This document shows, piece after piece, positions 46,474 through 57,939 of a stretch of 64,000 bases of DNA. The position numbers and the translations under genes are program-made. This stretch comes from Craterostigma plantagineum (Eukaryota; Streptophyta; Magnoliopsida; Lamiales; Linderniaceae). The notes below the pieces were generated by a model. It was not told the DNA's origin. It did not search any database and was given only the letters and a program-made list of their open reading frames with translations. The DNA lies in the NCBI GenBank assembly GCA_027422505.1, contig JAPQWV010000018.1, forward strand, positions 11,922,001-11,986,000. The letters run 5' to 3'. The stretch's first letter is position 1, and every line of letters starts with the position of its first letter.

Positions 46474-49400
46474 ATGGCAGCTAAAAATGAAATTGAGAAA
46501 TTCAACGGGAGAAACTACTCACTGTGGAAAATGAGGATAAAGGCAATTTTACTCAAAGAAAATTGTCTGAAGGCGCTCACTGGCAGACCAACAACTATTG
46601 TTAGTGATGCCAAATGGAGGAAGATAGACGGGAGAGCCATCGTCAATATTCATCTGACCTTAGCAGATGACATATTATCAAGTGTAGAAGAGAAGACTAG
46701 TGCGAAAGAAATATGGGACCATCTTGAGAAGTTGTATCAAGTCAAGTCACTCCACAGCTGAATTTTCCTCAAAAGAAAATTATACCATCTACGAATGGAA
46801 GAATCTTCTTCAGTGACCGAGCACATCAATAAGTTGAATACTTTGTTCTCTCAACTTAAAGACTTGGACTACAAAATAGAGCCAAGTGAACGTGCCGAGC
46901 TTCTACTGCAAAGCCTGCCAGACTCCTACGATCAACTTGTCATCAATCTGAGCAACAACCAAGCTGCGGGAAAACTTATGTTCGACAATATTGCAGCTGC
47001 GGTTCTCGAAGAAGAAAGTCGACGCAATAACAAAGAAGACAAGTTGATAACGTACAAACAGGCGGAAGCATTGGCAGTGACGAGGGCAAGATCAGGAGCA
47101 CGTGGTCCAAACATGAGCCGAAAACGGACAAGACCCGGAGAGTCTGGTCCAAGTGGGAGTCAAAAATGGTAGAACCTTGTTACGAAAAATAAAAAGGCTA
47201 TAAAGTGTTACCACTGTGGCAAGAAAGGTCATCTGAAGAAAGATTGTTGGGCTCTAAATAAAAATCTCAATGCCCAAGGAAATGCCGCCAACACTACCGA
47301 CGATGGAATTGCCTTGGTGTGTGAAGCCGCAACCACTATCGCTGAAAAGGGAAGATTCAACGACATGTGGCTCATGGACTCTGCAGCTACTTTTCACATG
47401 ACCTCTCGAAGGGAATAGTTTCACCAATACGAGCCAATCTTTGGAGGGTATGTCTACAGCTGCAACGACCAAGCGCTGAAGATTGTCGGGGTCGGTACGA
47501 TTCAAATAAAGATGTACGATGGCACTGTGCGTACCATCCATGCTGTCCGACATGTGGAGGGCTTGAAGAAAAATCTGTTGTCCGTGGGGCAACTGGATGA
47601 TCTTGGTTTCAAAATTGAATTGGAGAATAAGATCATGAAAGTTTTCAAAGGAGCACTGGTGGTAATGAAGGGAGAAAAGATAGCTGCAAATCTATACATG
47701 CTAAAGGGAGAGACTCTGCAAGAAGGGCAGGCATCCGTTGCCACGACAAGTTCAAATGAAAAGTCTACGATGACTTGGCACAAGAAACTTGGTCATATGT
47801 CTGAACAAGGCATGAAAATTCTTGCGCAAAAGAATCTACTTCCTGGTCTCACGACGGTGACGCTACCATTCTGCGAGCATTGTATTGTGAGCAAGCAGCA
47901 TCGGCTGAAGTTCTCCCCATCAAGTTCTAGAAGCAAGGGAATTCTAGAATTGATCCATTCTGATGTATGGCAAGCACCGGTTGCGTCCCTGGGAGGAGCC
48001 AGCTACTTCGTATCATTTATAGACGACTACTCCACGAGATGTTGGGTGTACCCAATCAAGAAGAAGGACGACATGTTTCCTATCTTCAAAACATACAAGG
48101 CGCGAGTTGAACTTGAAACCGGCAGAAAAATCAAGTGTCTCCGGTCAGATAATGGAGGGGAATATATTGGCAAAGAATTCACTGAATTCTGCAAAGGTGC
48201 GGGTATCAGAAGACAGTTCACCACGGCGTACACTCCACATCAGAATGGAGTGGCAGAGCGGTTGAATAGGACCCTGTTGGAAAGAACAAGGGCTATGTTG
48301 AGAACTGCGGGCCTGGAAAAGAAATTCTGGGCGGAAGCGGTCTGTACTGCCTGTTATGTGGTGAATCGGGCCCCATCTACTGCTATAGAGATGCGGACAC
48401 CGATGGAAATGTGGACTGGTGCACCTGCAGACTATTCAAACCTCCATATATTTGGAAGTTCAACGTACGCAATGTACCACAACCAAGAAACGACGAAGTT
48501 GGATCCAAAGTCCAGGAAATGTCTATTCTTGGGGTACGCTGATGGAGTAAAGGGGTATCGCTTGTGGGATCTCACTGACCACAAAGTGATTATCAGCAGA
48601 GATGTTATCTTCCTGGAAGATAGCGATGAGGAGCAAGCCGAAAATGATAGGAGTTCAAAAGGTGTGACAGAGACTACACCGATGAAAAGAAAATTGAAGC
48701 AATATAATTCTTCTGAAGCTGAACCGGCGCACGAAGAGCTCAACCCAGTCGAATCTGAAGTACCGGAACTCTTGCAGTCATCACGCGAGCGTAGGCCGCC
48801 AAGTTGGCACTCAGATTATGAGATAGAGAGCAATCTTGCATACTGTTTTCTAACTGAGGATGGAGAGCCAACCACTTTCCAAGAAGTATTGAATAATTCA
48901 GATGCGAGTCTGTGGATTTCAGCAATGCAAGAGGAAATGGAAGCTCTCTATAAAAATAAGACATGGGAGTTGGTGTCATTACCGCAAGGAAGGAAACCCA
49001 TTGGCAACAAATGGGTGTACAAAATCAAGCGGAATGGTGATGACCAGGTAGAGCGCTACCGTGCTAGACTGGTTGTAAAGGGATATGCTCAGAAAGAAGG
49101 GATTGACTTCAACGAAATTTTCTCACCGGTGGTACGACTTACAACAGTCAGGGTGGTCTTGTCAATGTGTGCTACATTCGACTTGCATCGTGAGCAGCTA
49201 GACGTTAAAACGGCATTTCTCCATGGAGACCTGGATGAAGAAATATATATGCTTCAACCAGAAGGTTTCGAGGAACAAGGAAAAGAAGATTTGGTTTGCA
49301 AATTGATCAAATCTCTTTACGGGCTCAAACAAGCACCTCGATGCTGGTATAAGAGATTTGACTCCTTCATAATGAGTCTTGGCTACAACAGGCTATATTC

Positions 49401-50424
49401 AGATCCTTGTGCGTATTTCAAGAGATTTGGCGATGACGATTTTATCATGTTGCTGTTGTGTGTCGACGATATGCTGGTTGCAGGACCCAACAAAGGTCGT
49501 ATCGCTGACTTAAAGACTCAACTGGCCAATGAATTCGAAATGAAGGACTTGGGGCCAGCAAACAAAATCCTTGGTGTGCAAATATCTCGAGACAGAAACA
49601 AGCGGAAGATTTGGCTTTCCCAAAAGAATTATTTGAAGAAAATTCTGCGAAGGTTCAACATGCAAGATAGTAAGCCAATATCTACCGCTCTTGCTGCTAA
49701 TTTCAAGCTGTCATCCGAGATGTGTCCTTCTGATGAAGACGAGAGGATAGAGATGTCTCGACTGCCATATGCATCGGCGGTAGGAAGTCTAATGTTCGCA
49801 ATGATCTGTACCAGACCAGACATTGCCCATGCAGTGGGAGTTGTTAGCCGGTACATGTCCAACCCTGGCCGGGAGCACTGGAGTGCTGTGAAGAGGATTC
49901 TCAGATACATCAAGGGAACCTCTGATCTTTCCTTATGTTACGGAGGTACAGATTTTACTGTCCATGGTTTTGTTGATGCAGATTATGCAGGTGAACTTGA
50001 TAAAAGTAGATCCACAACCGGATATGTGTTTAATCTTGCTGACGGTGCTGTAAGCTGGGTTTCAAAACTGCAGTCCATTGTTGTAACGTCAACAACGGAA
50101 GCAGAATATGTCGCAGCTACGCAGGCCAGTAAAGAGGCAATATGGTTGAAGATGTTGGAAGAACTCGGCCACAAACAAGAGAATATTGTTCTCTATTGTG
50201 ATAGCCAGAGTGCATTGCATCTTGCAAGGAATCCAGCATATCATTCAAGAACCAAATACATCGGGGTCCAATACCACTTTGTTCGTGAACAAGTGGAAGA
50301 GGGGACTGTGGATATGCAAAAAGTTCACACTGCGGATAATCTGGCAGATTACATGACCAAAGCAATTCCTGTGGACAAGTTTATGTGGTGTCGTTCCTCA
50401 TCTGGGTTGATTGAACATAAGTAA
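46474..50424 (+). pseudogene. Copia gag-pol polyprotein with three in-frame stops
   Basis: Single frame from MAAKNEIEKFNGRNYSLWK. Order: gag; zinc knuckle CYHCGKKGHLKKDC; protease MDSAATFHMT; integrase with HSDVW, RSDNGGEY and NGVAERLNR; RT with LDVKTAFLHGDL and CVDD (usually YVDD); RNase H with VDADYAG, TTEAEYVA and DSQSALHLA. Stops are TGA at 46759, TAG at 47170 and TAG at 47416. Downstream of the last stop, 970 residues are open (47512-50424). The first two stops lie in gag and the third right after the protease motif, so no full polyprotein could be made. Confidence 0.93.
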
Positions 50425-50495
50425 CATGCAAAGGCGAGCTAGAAGAATGATGTGAAGATCTGATTGTACATCAATCAAATCTTCAAGTGGGGGAT

Positions 50496-50906
50496 TGATA
50501 GAATGGTAGGTTGAGTGGGTTGGTGAAACAACCCACTTCAACTACCCTATTAATAATATATTATATTAATATTATAATAATTATTAGTATGAAGTTTTGC
50601 CTATAAAAAGGCATCGAGTGATTCATTAGAAATTACACCAAAGAAAGAAAAGAAGAGTGAGGGAGAAAGAAAAGAGAAAAAAATAGAGGGTTTGTTCGGT
50701 ATTTGCTCCAACTATAAAGAGAGATAGTGTGTGTTTTCTCCTTTATAGATTGAGAGTTTGTAACCCCTATTTTTACCCCGTAATAAATTTCTACCTCGCC
50801 CGTGGTTTTTTACCCCAAGTTAAAAAGGGGTTTTCCACGTAAATTCCCGTGTTCCTTTTATCCTCACAGTCATTTCCAATTTCGTTACGCTGTCCATTTC
50901 GCAACA
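50496..50906 (+). repeat. 3' LTR of the Tnt1-like copia
   Basis: 411 bp, starts TGATAGAATGG, ends TTTCGCAACA. TATAAAA at 50602-50608 is intact here. An inverted repeat (GAGTGGGTTGGTG / CAACCCACTTCAAC) lies near its start. Confidence 0.95.
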
Positions 50907-51299
50907 TGTATCATATCTGTAAATCGTATCAAATCCCTTAAAAGTAAATCAAAGAGATTACAGAACTCTAAAATTCAATATGATAAAGGCAACATATTAG
51001 ATATACACGTGTTTTGGTTTCTATGCCCTATTTATTTCGTACATGGAGACTTCCTAACCATTTATCATGTCTGAACACAACAGTTATATAAAAAACATAC
51101 GGTAATATGAAAGAGAAAAAATAAAGAACTTTAATGCAATTAATAAAATTCAGACGCATTGCAACTGTGTGAAACGCAAACATGCGTCTACCTGAGGTGA
51201 GAGAATATATAAAACGCATTTTGGGTTTACTTTTGGTGTTCGATTGGAGTAAATTTACCTTAAAATTTGGGTTTTGGGGTTCGGTTGGAGATGCTCTTA

Positions 51300-51690
51300 T
51301 GGTGTAATTGATACACCAAATTGGATTGAAATTGACAGTAGCCCCTCCAATTAATAAAAGAGTATAAATAAATAAACTTTGTTGTATCGAAATTAAGAAG
51401 TGTGAGACCCAATACCTCCATTATAGGATAATTAAAAAGAACTCACATGACTTTTCAAATAGGATAAAGTAACTAAAGCCACAAACCCCAACAAAATAAA
51501 CTGTAGATGAACGAAAGAGACGACACATTTTAGTTTGTAGTTTCTCATATCAGTCCTGGAAGAACGAATACGGCTACAATATGTATATCATAAAATTTCC
51601 ATTCATAAATAACTTTTTATCTAAAGCACCTTCAATTCAAATTTATTATACTTACTAAATACCAATTTATTTGTTATGGTATTATCTTTA
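51300..51690. other. 3' flank of the YABBY gene
   Basis: AT-rich, likely holding the 3' UTR and poly(A) site of the minus-strand gene to its right. Confidence 0.5.
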
Positions 51691-52198
51691 CTAGAAACCA
51701 AATGACTTTTGAGTCCCTTCTTGTCCAGGATTGTCCAGCTTGTTCTTGCCGTCTAGTTTGAGTCCGAAGTGAACGTGAGGGAAATGTGCCCACTGAAAAT
51801 CAAAATTAATATTCAACGTTAGTTTCGTAATTTGCTTTTTTTAGTAAAAACAAATTATGGTGAATCTGAAATAAAACATTACATTTTTGGCTGCTGTGCT
51901 AAAAGCTTCCCGGTGGCTAATTTCAGGATTGCTCGCTTTTATCCTCTGAATCTCTTCTCTGCATAAGTATATATATGTTTAGCAAAAGTAGCTATTTTCT
52001 TGATCATACAAAATGGTATGTATATATTAATCAACTTGATAAAAAGATTTAAAAAAGGGTATTGATCTGTTTATTTTTCAATCTTAAAGTGAGTTACTTA
52101 CTTTATAAAACGGTTATATGCAGATGGGACACGCTGTCTCTTCTCTGGGGCTGTAAGTTATATATTACAGAAGCACGAATTAATGTCGAAACTTATAT

Positions 52199-52253
<55 letters not shown>

Positions 52254-54529
52254 ACAAGAGTTATAAGCTTTAACCTAAGACCTATTTAACAATCTAAAAA
52301 GCAGTAATGCACTTATATTCATATTCTCAAGTAAATTGCATATCATATCACAGAGTGCATCAAGCTTGTGTCTTGTTTTATACCTTGAATAAGGTCTTTT
52401 CGATAACCATTAACGGCAATACCATGATGTTTGAGTAAACTTAGTGATACGACTTGGGTAGAACGAACTAGCTAGTCGAAGAAGATGAAGAAAAGACTAA
52501 TTAATAACTCAGTTGAAAGTGAACTTACGACGAATAGGAGTAGTCGCTGTAGTCTGTGTGCGATGATTATTATTGTTCTGATGATGATTATACGGACCAA
52601 ATCTGATATTTGACGATTTCGAAGACGACGAGCTACTGTCTCTTACAGCAGTTTCGTTGGTGGATTGTTGTTTCGCGACCTAATATATTGTTAATACAAA
52701 TATATAATAATAATGTATTATCAGAATGTATATATAGTTTAAAAAAGAACTGAAATCCATGTCATGCAAACATAACTAGGCTAGCCATGACAGTTTAGTG
52801 CATGAATTTATGATAGCTAAATATGCTGATGAGCATAGTGAGAACTTCTTATGATAGCTAAGTTTACTTTGTGTGTGTTTTAATTACCTGAAAATCTTGA
52901 ACATGAGACTGATGATGAACTAAAGCCCCCATATTTACAGACAGCAGATTTGCACAATGTCCACACCTAACTGTCACTATGGTGAACATACTATTGAATG
53001 GAACGCCTACCTGCAATATATAATCAATATTTTACGAATCAATTATCATATCTTTTTAACATTTCAACACCAATAATAGGAACACACACACACATACATA
53101 GTTCATTCTAATCTGATCAAAATTTGCACAAGCCCTAATAAGGCCAAAACCTTCTGTTCTTTACTATAATAAATATATACTAGGATGCTTTTCATTTCAA
53201 ACAGTGAGGCAGATCTCGAGCTAGTGAAAGCATCAGTTTGGTCAATAACAAGAAAGGCACTCATTGACCATTTTATGTTAAAGAATCATCCCATTATCAT
53301 CTTGCTATGTGTGTAATATTATTTCCTCTGAGTGCTTCTCTTGACTTTTTCTGCTAACACTGACACACAATCACTGACTGTGCATTTATGTGAGAAAGAG
53401 AAAGAAAGAAAACGACTTGACAAGAACGGAATTCTCCAAAAACCATTAAAGGATAAGTGTGAATTGGATCAAAACAATGTGATCAAAAGTAAAAGTACAT
53501 TACAGTGTAATATTAGTTGGATGTTTGAGTACAAAGATAACCCTATTTACTGAAATCCCACAACACAAAATTGCAAAAGATGTTCAAATCAGACAAAATA
53601 AGTTATGGGAACAGAAGCTCCCATTATTTTCTGCTCATAGTAGCACGCACTGATATGTGCTAGAATTATTGATTTCATCATTCAGAATAGTACATTACTG
53701 TTCATTTGGCTGAAGTAAGATTTAGAAAAATTAACTTTTGAGAGTAGATCTTATTAATAACCAATTTCTTGTAAGGTAAAAGACAAAGAAAAAACACGAG
53801 GATTAATAGCGGAGTATATAAAGTAAAACTTTAAGGCATCTATTTATTAAATGAAGAGTGACACAATATATAACATATACATTAGAACAAGAACCCTAAT
53901 AGGGGGTATCCAAGTTGCCACTGAAGAGTGATGGTAAATCTCTATCACAGTAGATTAATAGAAACAAAGGATTTGCTAGCTATTTATAATACAGATCCCT
54001 AATTAGGGTTATCAGTTGCAAGAACTAAAAGAAAAAAAGATCTCCTTTTGATCTAGACATTGATGATCCATTTTGAAGAGAAAAAATTATATTACATACC
54101 CAGTTAGTAACAAGAACATCTTAAATCATTTTGTTTCAAGTAAACTCAGATATCTAACTTAAAATGCCATAACTTATATAGATCATGAGAAAAAGTAAAT
54201 ACTTCAAATGTTGATAGAATCCCTAATTCTTCACCTGCATATTTAGTTCCAAAGGCAAATCTTCATACATACAGATATATACATCTATTATCTTTTATAC
54301 AAGATTACCGAACCCTCTTCTTGTTTATAATTGACCAGTAACCCAAAAAATAAAAAAAAAATAAAAACACACTAAGCAAAAAACCCTTTTTTTCATCCGA
54401 TCTTGGCCGTGTGCATATGATTATGTATGTAAAGAACTAAAATAATATACAAGAAAATACCGCAAGAATTGTGCTGCAGAAGTTGCACTGAACATAACAA
54501 ACACGTTCAGAAATCATCTCCGTGGACAT
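51691..54529 (-). CDS. YAB2: YABBY transcription factor, YABBY2-like, six exons
   Basis: Nuclear DNA-binding protein of the plant YABBY family, which promotes abaxial identity and lamina growth in leaves and floral organs. Exons: 54529-54461, 53010-52888, 52679-52529, 52150-52102, 51958-51883 and 51792-51691, totalling 570 nt, or 189 residues, all with GT-AG borders. The small exons of 49 and 76 nt are typical of the family. Starts [18 protein letters not shown]; the C2C2 zinc finger uses CNFC and CGHC (residues about 15-43). The Ser/Asn-rich middle is variable. The HMG-like YABBY domain runs from [18 protein letters not shown] through [20 protein letters not shown] to [16 protein letters not shown]. 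The ERVCYV start and LKLDG end fit YAB2 better than YAB5, INO or CRC. Intron 1 is about 1.45 kb and may hold regulatory sites. No lesion is visible. Confidence 0.95.
52204..52252. repeat. (GA)n microsatellite in YABBY intron 3
   Basis: About 24 GA units within the intron between exons 3 and 4. Such tracts bind GAGA-type (BBR/BPC) factors in plants, which are known regulators of homeotic genes; a role here is inference. Confidence 0.95.
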
Positions 54530-54817
54530 TTTCGCAGGACCGATAACTTGTTGAAGGCTGATACGCAGTATGATATAATTTTCTTCTGGAGATTATGAAT
54601 TATTACATAAATTAAATAGTCGTAAACAAGGATATATAGAGCAAATAAAAGCTAGGGCAAAGCTGTATTATTGCAGATCAAGAACACGAAGAATATATGC
54701 AAGTTCAGCTTCCACTTTAAGACTAGCAAAGAAAGAAGACAAAGAAACTGTAAAAGGGTGTAATAAACTCAAGGAAGAAAAAGAGGGACTCAATTAATGC
54801 ATAGCTACACTTGTGCC

Positions 54818-54826
54818 CGTATATAG
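54818..54826 (-). promoter_or_regulatory. Candidate TATA box of the YABBY gene
   Basis: CTATATAC on the minus strand about 290 bp upstream of the start codon. Supported only by position and motif. Confidence 0.3.
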
Positions 54827-54829
54827 ATG

Positions 54830-56285
54830 CTATATTTCCGTTTATTACTGTCACATAACGGTAGAAATGAATAAAATGTAGAAGCAAAAAAAAAAAAGCA
54901 AATCAAAGAGTGATGAATGAACGATAAGTGGCGTAGTACGGATCTTAGTGTGGCATAATATAATGATGGAGTTTGTCTGAAAAAGAAAACTCCTTTTTCG
55001 CGTATGGAGAAAAAAAAAAGATGTGATATTCATTAAATTAAAAGCTTCAAGTGGGGTGGGGTTTGTGTTCTGATGAGTGGGTAGGATTCATTTATTGACT
55101 TATTGATTTATTATTATATTGTCACTGTAACTGAATTTTCTGCAGCGGACGAGGGGGGCGAGAAATAAATATATATATCTTTGGATTGGCATTTTAAAGG
55201 GGGATTAATAGTGAGGCAATATCCTTCGAAATCTACCACTTTATATTAATATCCATATCACAGCATAAAACAATTGAAACCCCCTAATTTAGTATGGAAT
55301 TAGGGTTGTTATGCAACGTGTTACGATATGGGTTCAGTTCATTGTAATCTATGTTATTGAATACGACAGAAAGAAGACAAAAAATTGTAATCGTCAAGTC
55401 AACATAAACGTAAATGACTTGTAAGTTGGCGCTGACATAGGATTAAACCAGTGAAAGGTAAGTATTGTTTACTCTTCTCCTTTTTTTTTCTTTTTTTTTT
55501 TCCAAAAAGTGTTGTTTACTCTTCTTACTAACCATATGTTGTAGCTTTTGAGTTGGTCAATTGCGGTACTAATAAATTTGTTGGAAAAAAAATCAGACAC
55601 ATCAAAAGTTGATTTGAACACCGCAACAATTTATCGAATAATTTATACGAGAGAACAGAGTGATTTAGCTAATACCACCCTATCTGCTAAACATCAATTT
55701 AGTATACATTAACGGCCGATTTAGTTTCAACCCTAAAACCCTTGTGCACCCGGACAATGTATTAAGTGTCAGATTTCTCTTCATACTTCAATTTTTATTT
55801 TAATTTTGTCACATTTTTTTTCCATCGTATTTATGTATTTTCCCCCACTCGGTGCGAAGATCTATTAGTTCTTATCGATTATGATTTATTAATGACTCGA
55901 AATAACCTAAATTATAGGTTGAGTATATATGTAACATATTAAATTATTATAGTAGGGTATATGCCAAAGGTTTGGGTACAATATCAGCTTGCGAGATATT
56001 AGTAGATTGATTAGAATGACGTATGCATTGACTTTTAAACACACACACACCCACCCACAAAAAGACTATATTCAGCCGCATAAAATCTGTCCCATAATCT
56101 TTTTTTTTTCAATAAAAATCTGTCCCACAATCAAACAGCAAGAAATATGCGGGCTCGACGTGACAGCTAAGACGAATTCGCAAAAAATTGTATTAGACAA
56201 GACATAAACAAACACACATGGTGTGATTCCTCGTTTCATAATTAAGGTTGATTATGAACCTTGATTATCATATTAATTGGAAGAA
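54830..56285. other. YABBY upstream region
   Basis: AT-rich non-coding DNA with T runs near 55483-55500 and a short (CA)n at 56040. No element ends were recognised; it probably contains promoter sequence. Confidence 0.4.
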
Positions 56286-56286
56286 T

Positions 56287-57250
56287 GTTGGGAATAATTG
56301 AAATGACTCGTCTGTTTACGGACTAAAAAGGAAAGATATATATAACTGATACGGACTAAAACTAGATGGGCCTGAAAAATTAGAATAGGCCCGTTAGGCC
56401 CATTGAAAAATATTTATACTTAACAAATAATGATAAATAATAGAGATAGGGACCTTCGGGGACCTCCGGTAGGTAGTTGGCGACCCCCAAGAAGAAGAAA
56501 GCTTCCTCAGTACGCTTCCAGGTGAAAAGACAGGTAAGAGAAAGCTGCTTCTGACAGGACTGCAAAAAGCTGCATGGAAGCTGTCAAAGGATGTCTCTGA
56601 CAGACGGCCTGTCACACTGTGCATCACGTTGTCCCAGAGGGTCATATCACCAGGGATCTCGGGATGTACCTCCAAACAATATCCAGAAGCTCCTATAAAA
56701 GCCGAACTTAGCCATTTTCACGAGATCATTCATTCCAACACTTCTTAACACTTAGAAAATTCTCTCTCTACGTTAAACACAACATCTTTAACGTCCCATT
56801 AGCTATTTTCTTATGTGTTCTTGAGATAAATGTGATAGAGTGAGTTGTTTGAGTGTGTAATCTTCAAAGTATAGTGAAAATAGAGTTCAGAGCGCCCGTG
56901 GACGTAGGATCACGAACCACGTACATCCCATGTTATTTCATTTACGTTCCAAGCAGATCCCCGACGTCTCAAACAGGTCCCCAATGTCCCAAACAGGTCT
57001 CCACTACGTCTCCAAACACGTCTCGACTTCCCCAACACGTTTCAATATCCCAAACAGGTCTCCAATGTCCCAAACAGGTCCCCAGTATGTCTCCAAACAC
57101 GTCTCGACTTCCCCAACACGTCCCAACATCCCAAACACGTCCCCAACTTGTCCCAAACACGTCCTTTTCAGTTCCCTTATAAATAAGCACCTTACGCACG
57201 TCCTCAAACTTTGAGATAATCGATTCTCCGGCTATATAAATTTTCCGAAC
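56287..57250 (+). repeat. LTR-like sequence with TATA box and tandem repeats
   Basis: Starts TGTTGGGAATAATTG. CTATAAAAGCCGAAC at about 56693 looks like an LTR promoter, and GCGCCCGTGGACGTAGGATC at about 56891 is a phrase common in the R/U5 part of plant LTRs. No partner LTR was found. The right end is unclear. Confidence 0.4.
56945..57170. repeat. Compound minisatellite, about 80-bp unit with TCCCAAACAGGTC subrepeats
   Basis: About 2.5 units; each contains several TCCCAAACANGT blocks and CGTCTCGACTTCCCCAACAC. Frames on both strands arise from the array and are not genes. Confidence 0.85.
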
Positions 57251-57259
57251 CACATATAA

Positions 57260-57930
57260 ATATTTGATTGGGATAGCCTACATCAATAAAATATAAATAA
57301 TATACACACACACAATATTAGATTCGATGCTGCTATTTGATGGAAAATTAAATAAATAGAATTCATTTCTATTATATTAGGAATCGGGGGTCTTTCCTAA
57401 TTTATACCCACAACCTGGGACACCACCCTCCTCGCGCCATCCCCGCCCACGCCAAATTCAACAAATAGAGTAGGCAACTAACATGTCTCTTTTTTCCTTC
57501 TTATTCCTTGGACCCCATCTTGTTCATCCCGTATGGGGCCACCTTCTTCACTCGTCATGCCTTCTCCTTCGTAGCTAGAAAATTTACTATTTCATTCCAT
57601 CAAAACCTCATGTTCTGGCAGGCTCTTTGTTCTAGACGTTCCGCGTTGCTTTCGTAGCTCCCGAAGGGAAACAAATACCACCACCTTCCGTTTCAGGTAC
57701 TAGAGATCGCAAGTTCCTTAGGGTGCGAGCGGAATTCGATGCGGAAAAGAAAAGAAAATTGTGGTCATACGCATTAAATCATTGTACATTACGTACATTA
57801 CGCTTCACGAGTCGTACCATTCCACTTTTCCTTTTCTTTTCCACGTCGAAATTGATCCGTAAACCAAACGGAGCCTTAGTCTCCTAGCCTCTAGTAATGT
57901 CCGTCTTCCTGTAGTCTGTTAGTGTCATAG
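57260..57930. other. Spacer
   Basis: No gene recognised. The stretch 57600-57890 contains 'ccgcgttgctttcgtagctc'-like sequence of unknown origin. Confidence 0.3.
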
Positions 57931-57939
57931 ACAACATTC

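Larger units (their letters stand above)
45748..50906 (+). mobile_element. Ty1/copia (Tnt1/Tork-like) retrotransposon, 5.2 kb, inactive
   Basis: Direct LTRs of 396 and 411 bp, TG...CA ends, target duplication TGTAT (45743-45747, 50907-50911). The 5' LTR is followed by the primer-binding site TGGTATCAGAGCC, and the 3' LTR is preceded by AAGTGGGGGA (polypurine). One gag-pol frame with three nonsense codons. Five substitutions plus two indels between the LTRs (about 1.3%) make it older than the element at 3911. Confidence 0.95.
45405..51296. mobile_element. Harbinger-like MITE (family 1, copy 3), interrupted by copia
   Basis: Starts GACCATCTCCAACCG, ends GGTTGGAGATGCTC, with TTA on both sides (45402-45404, 51297-51299). 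Own sequence 45405-45747 plus 50912-51296, about 728 bp. Same family as 28878 and 34447. Confidence 0.85.

Noticed and set aside
56969..57253. Minus-strand ORF with WGRVWDVGTCWG-type repeats
   Set aside because: Antisense reading of the compound minisatellite.
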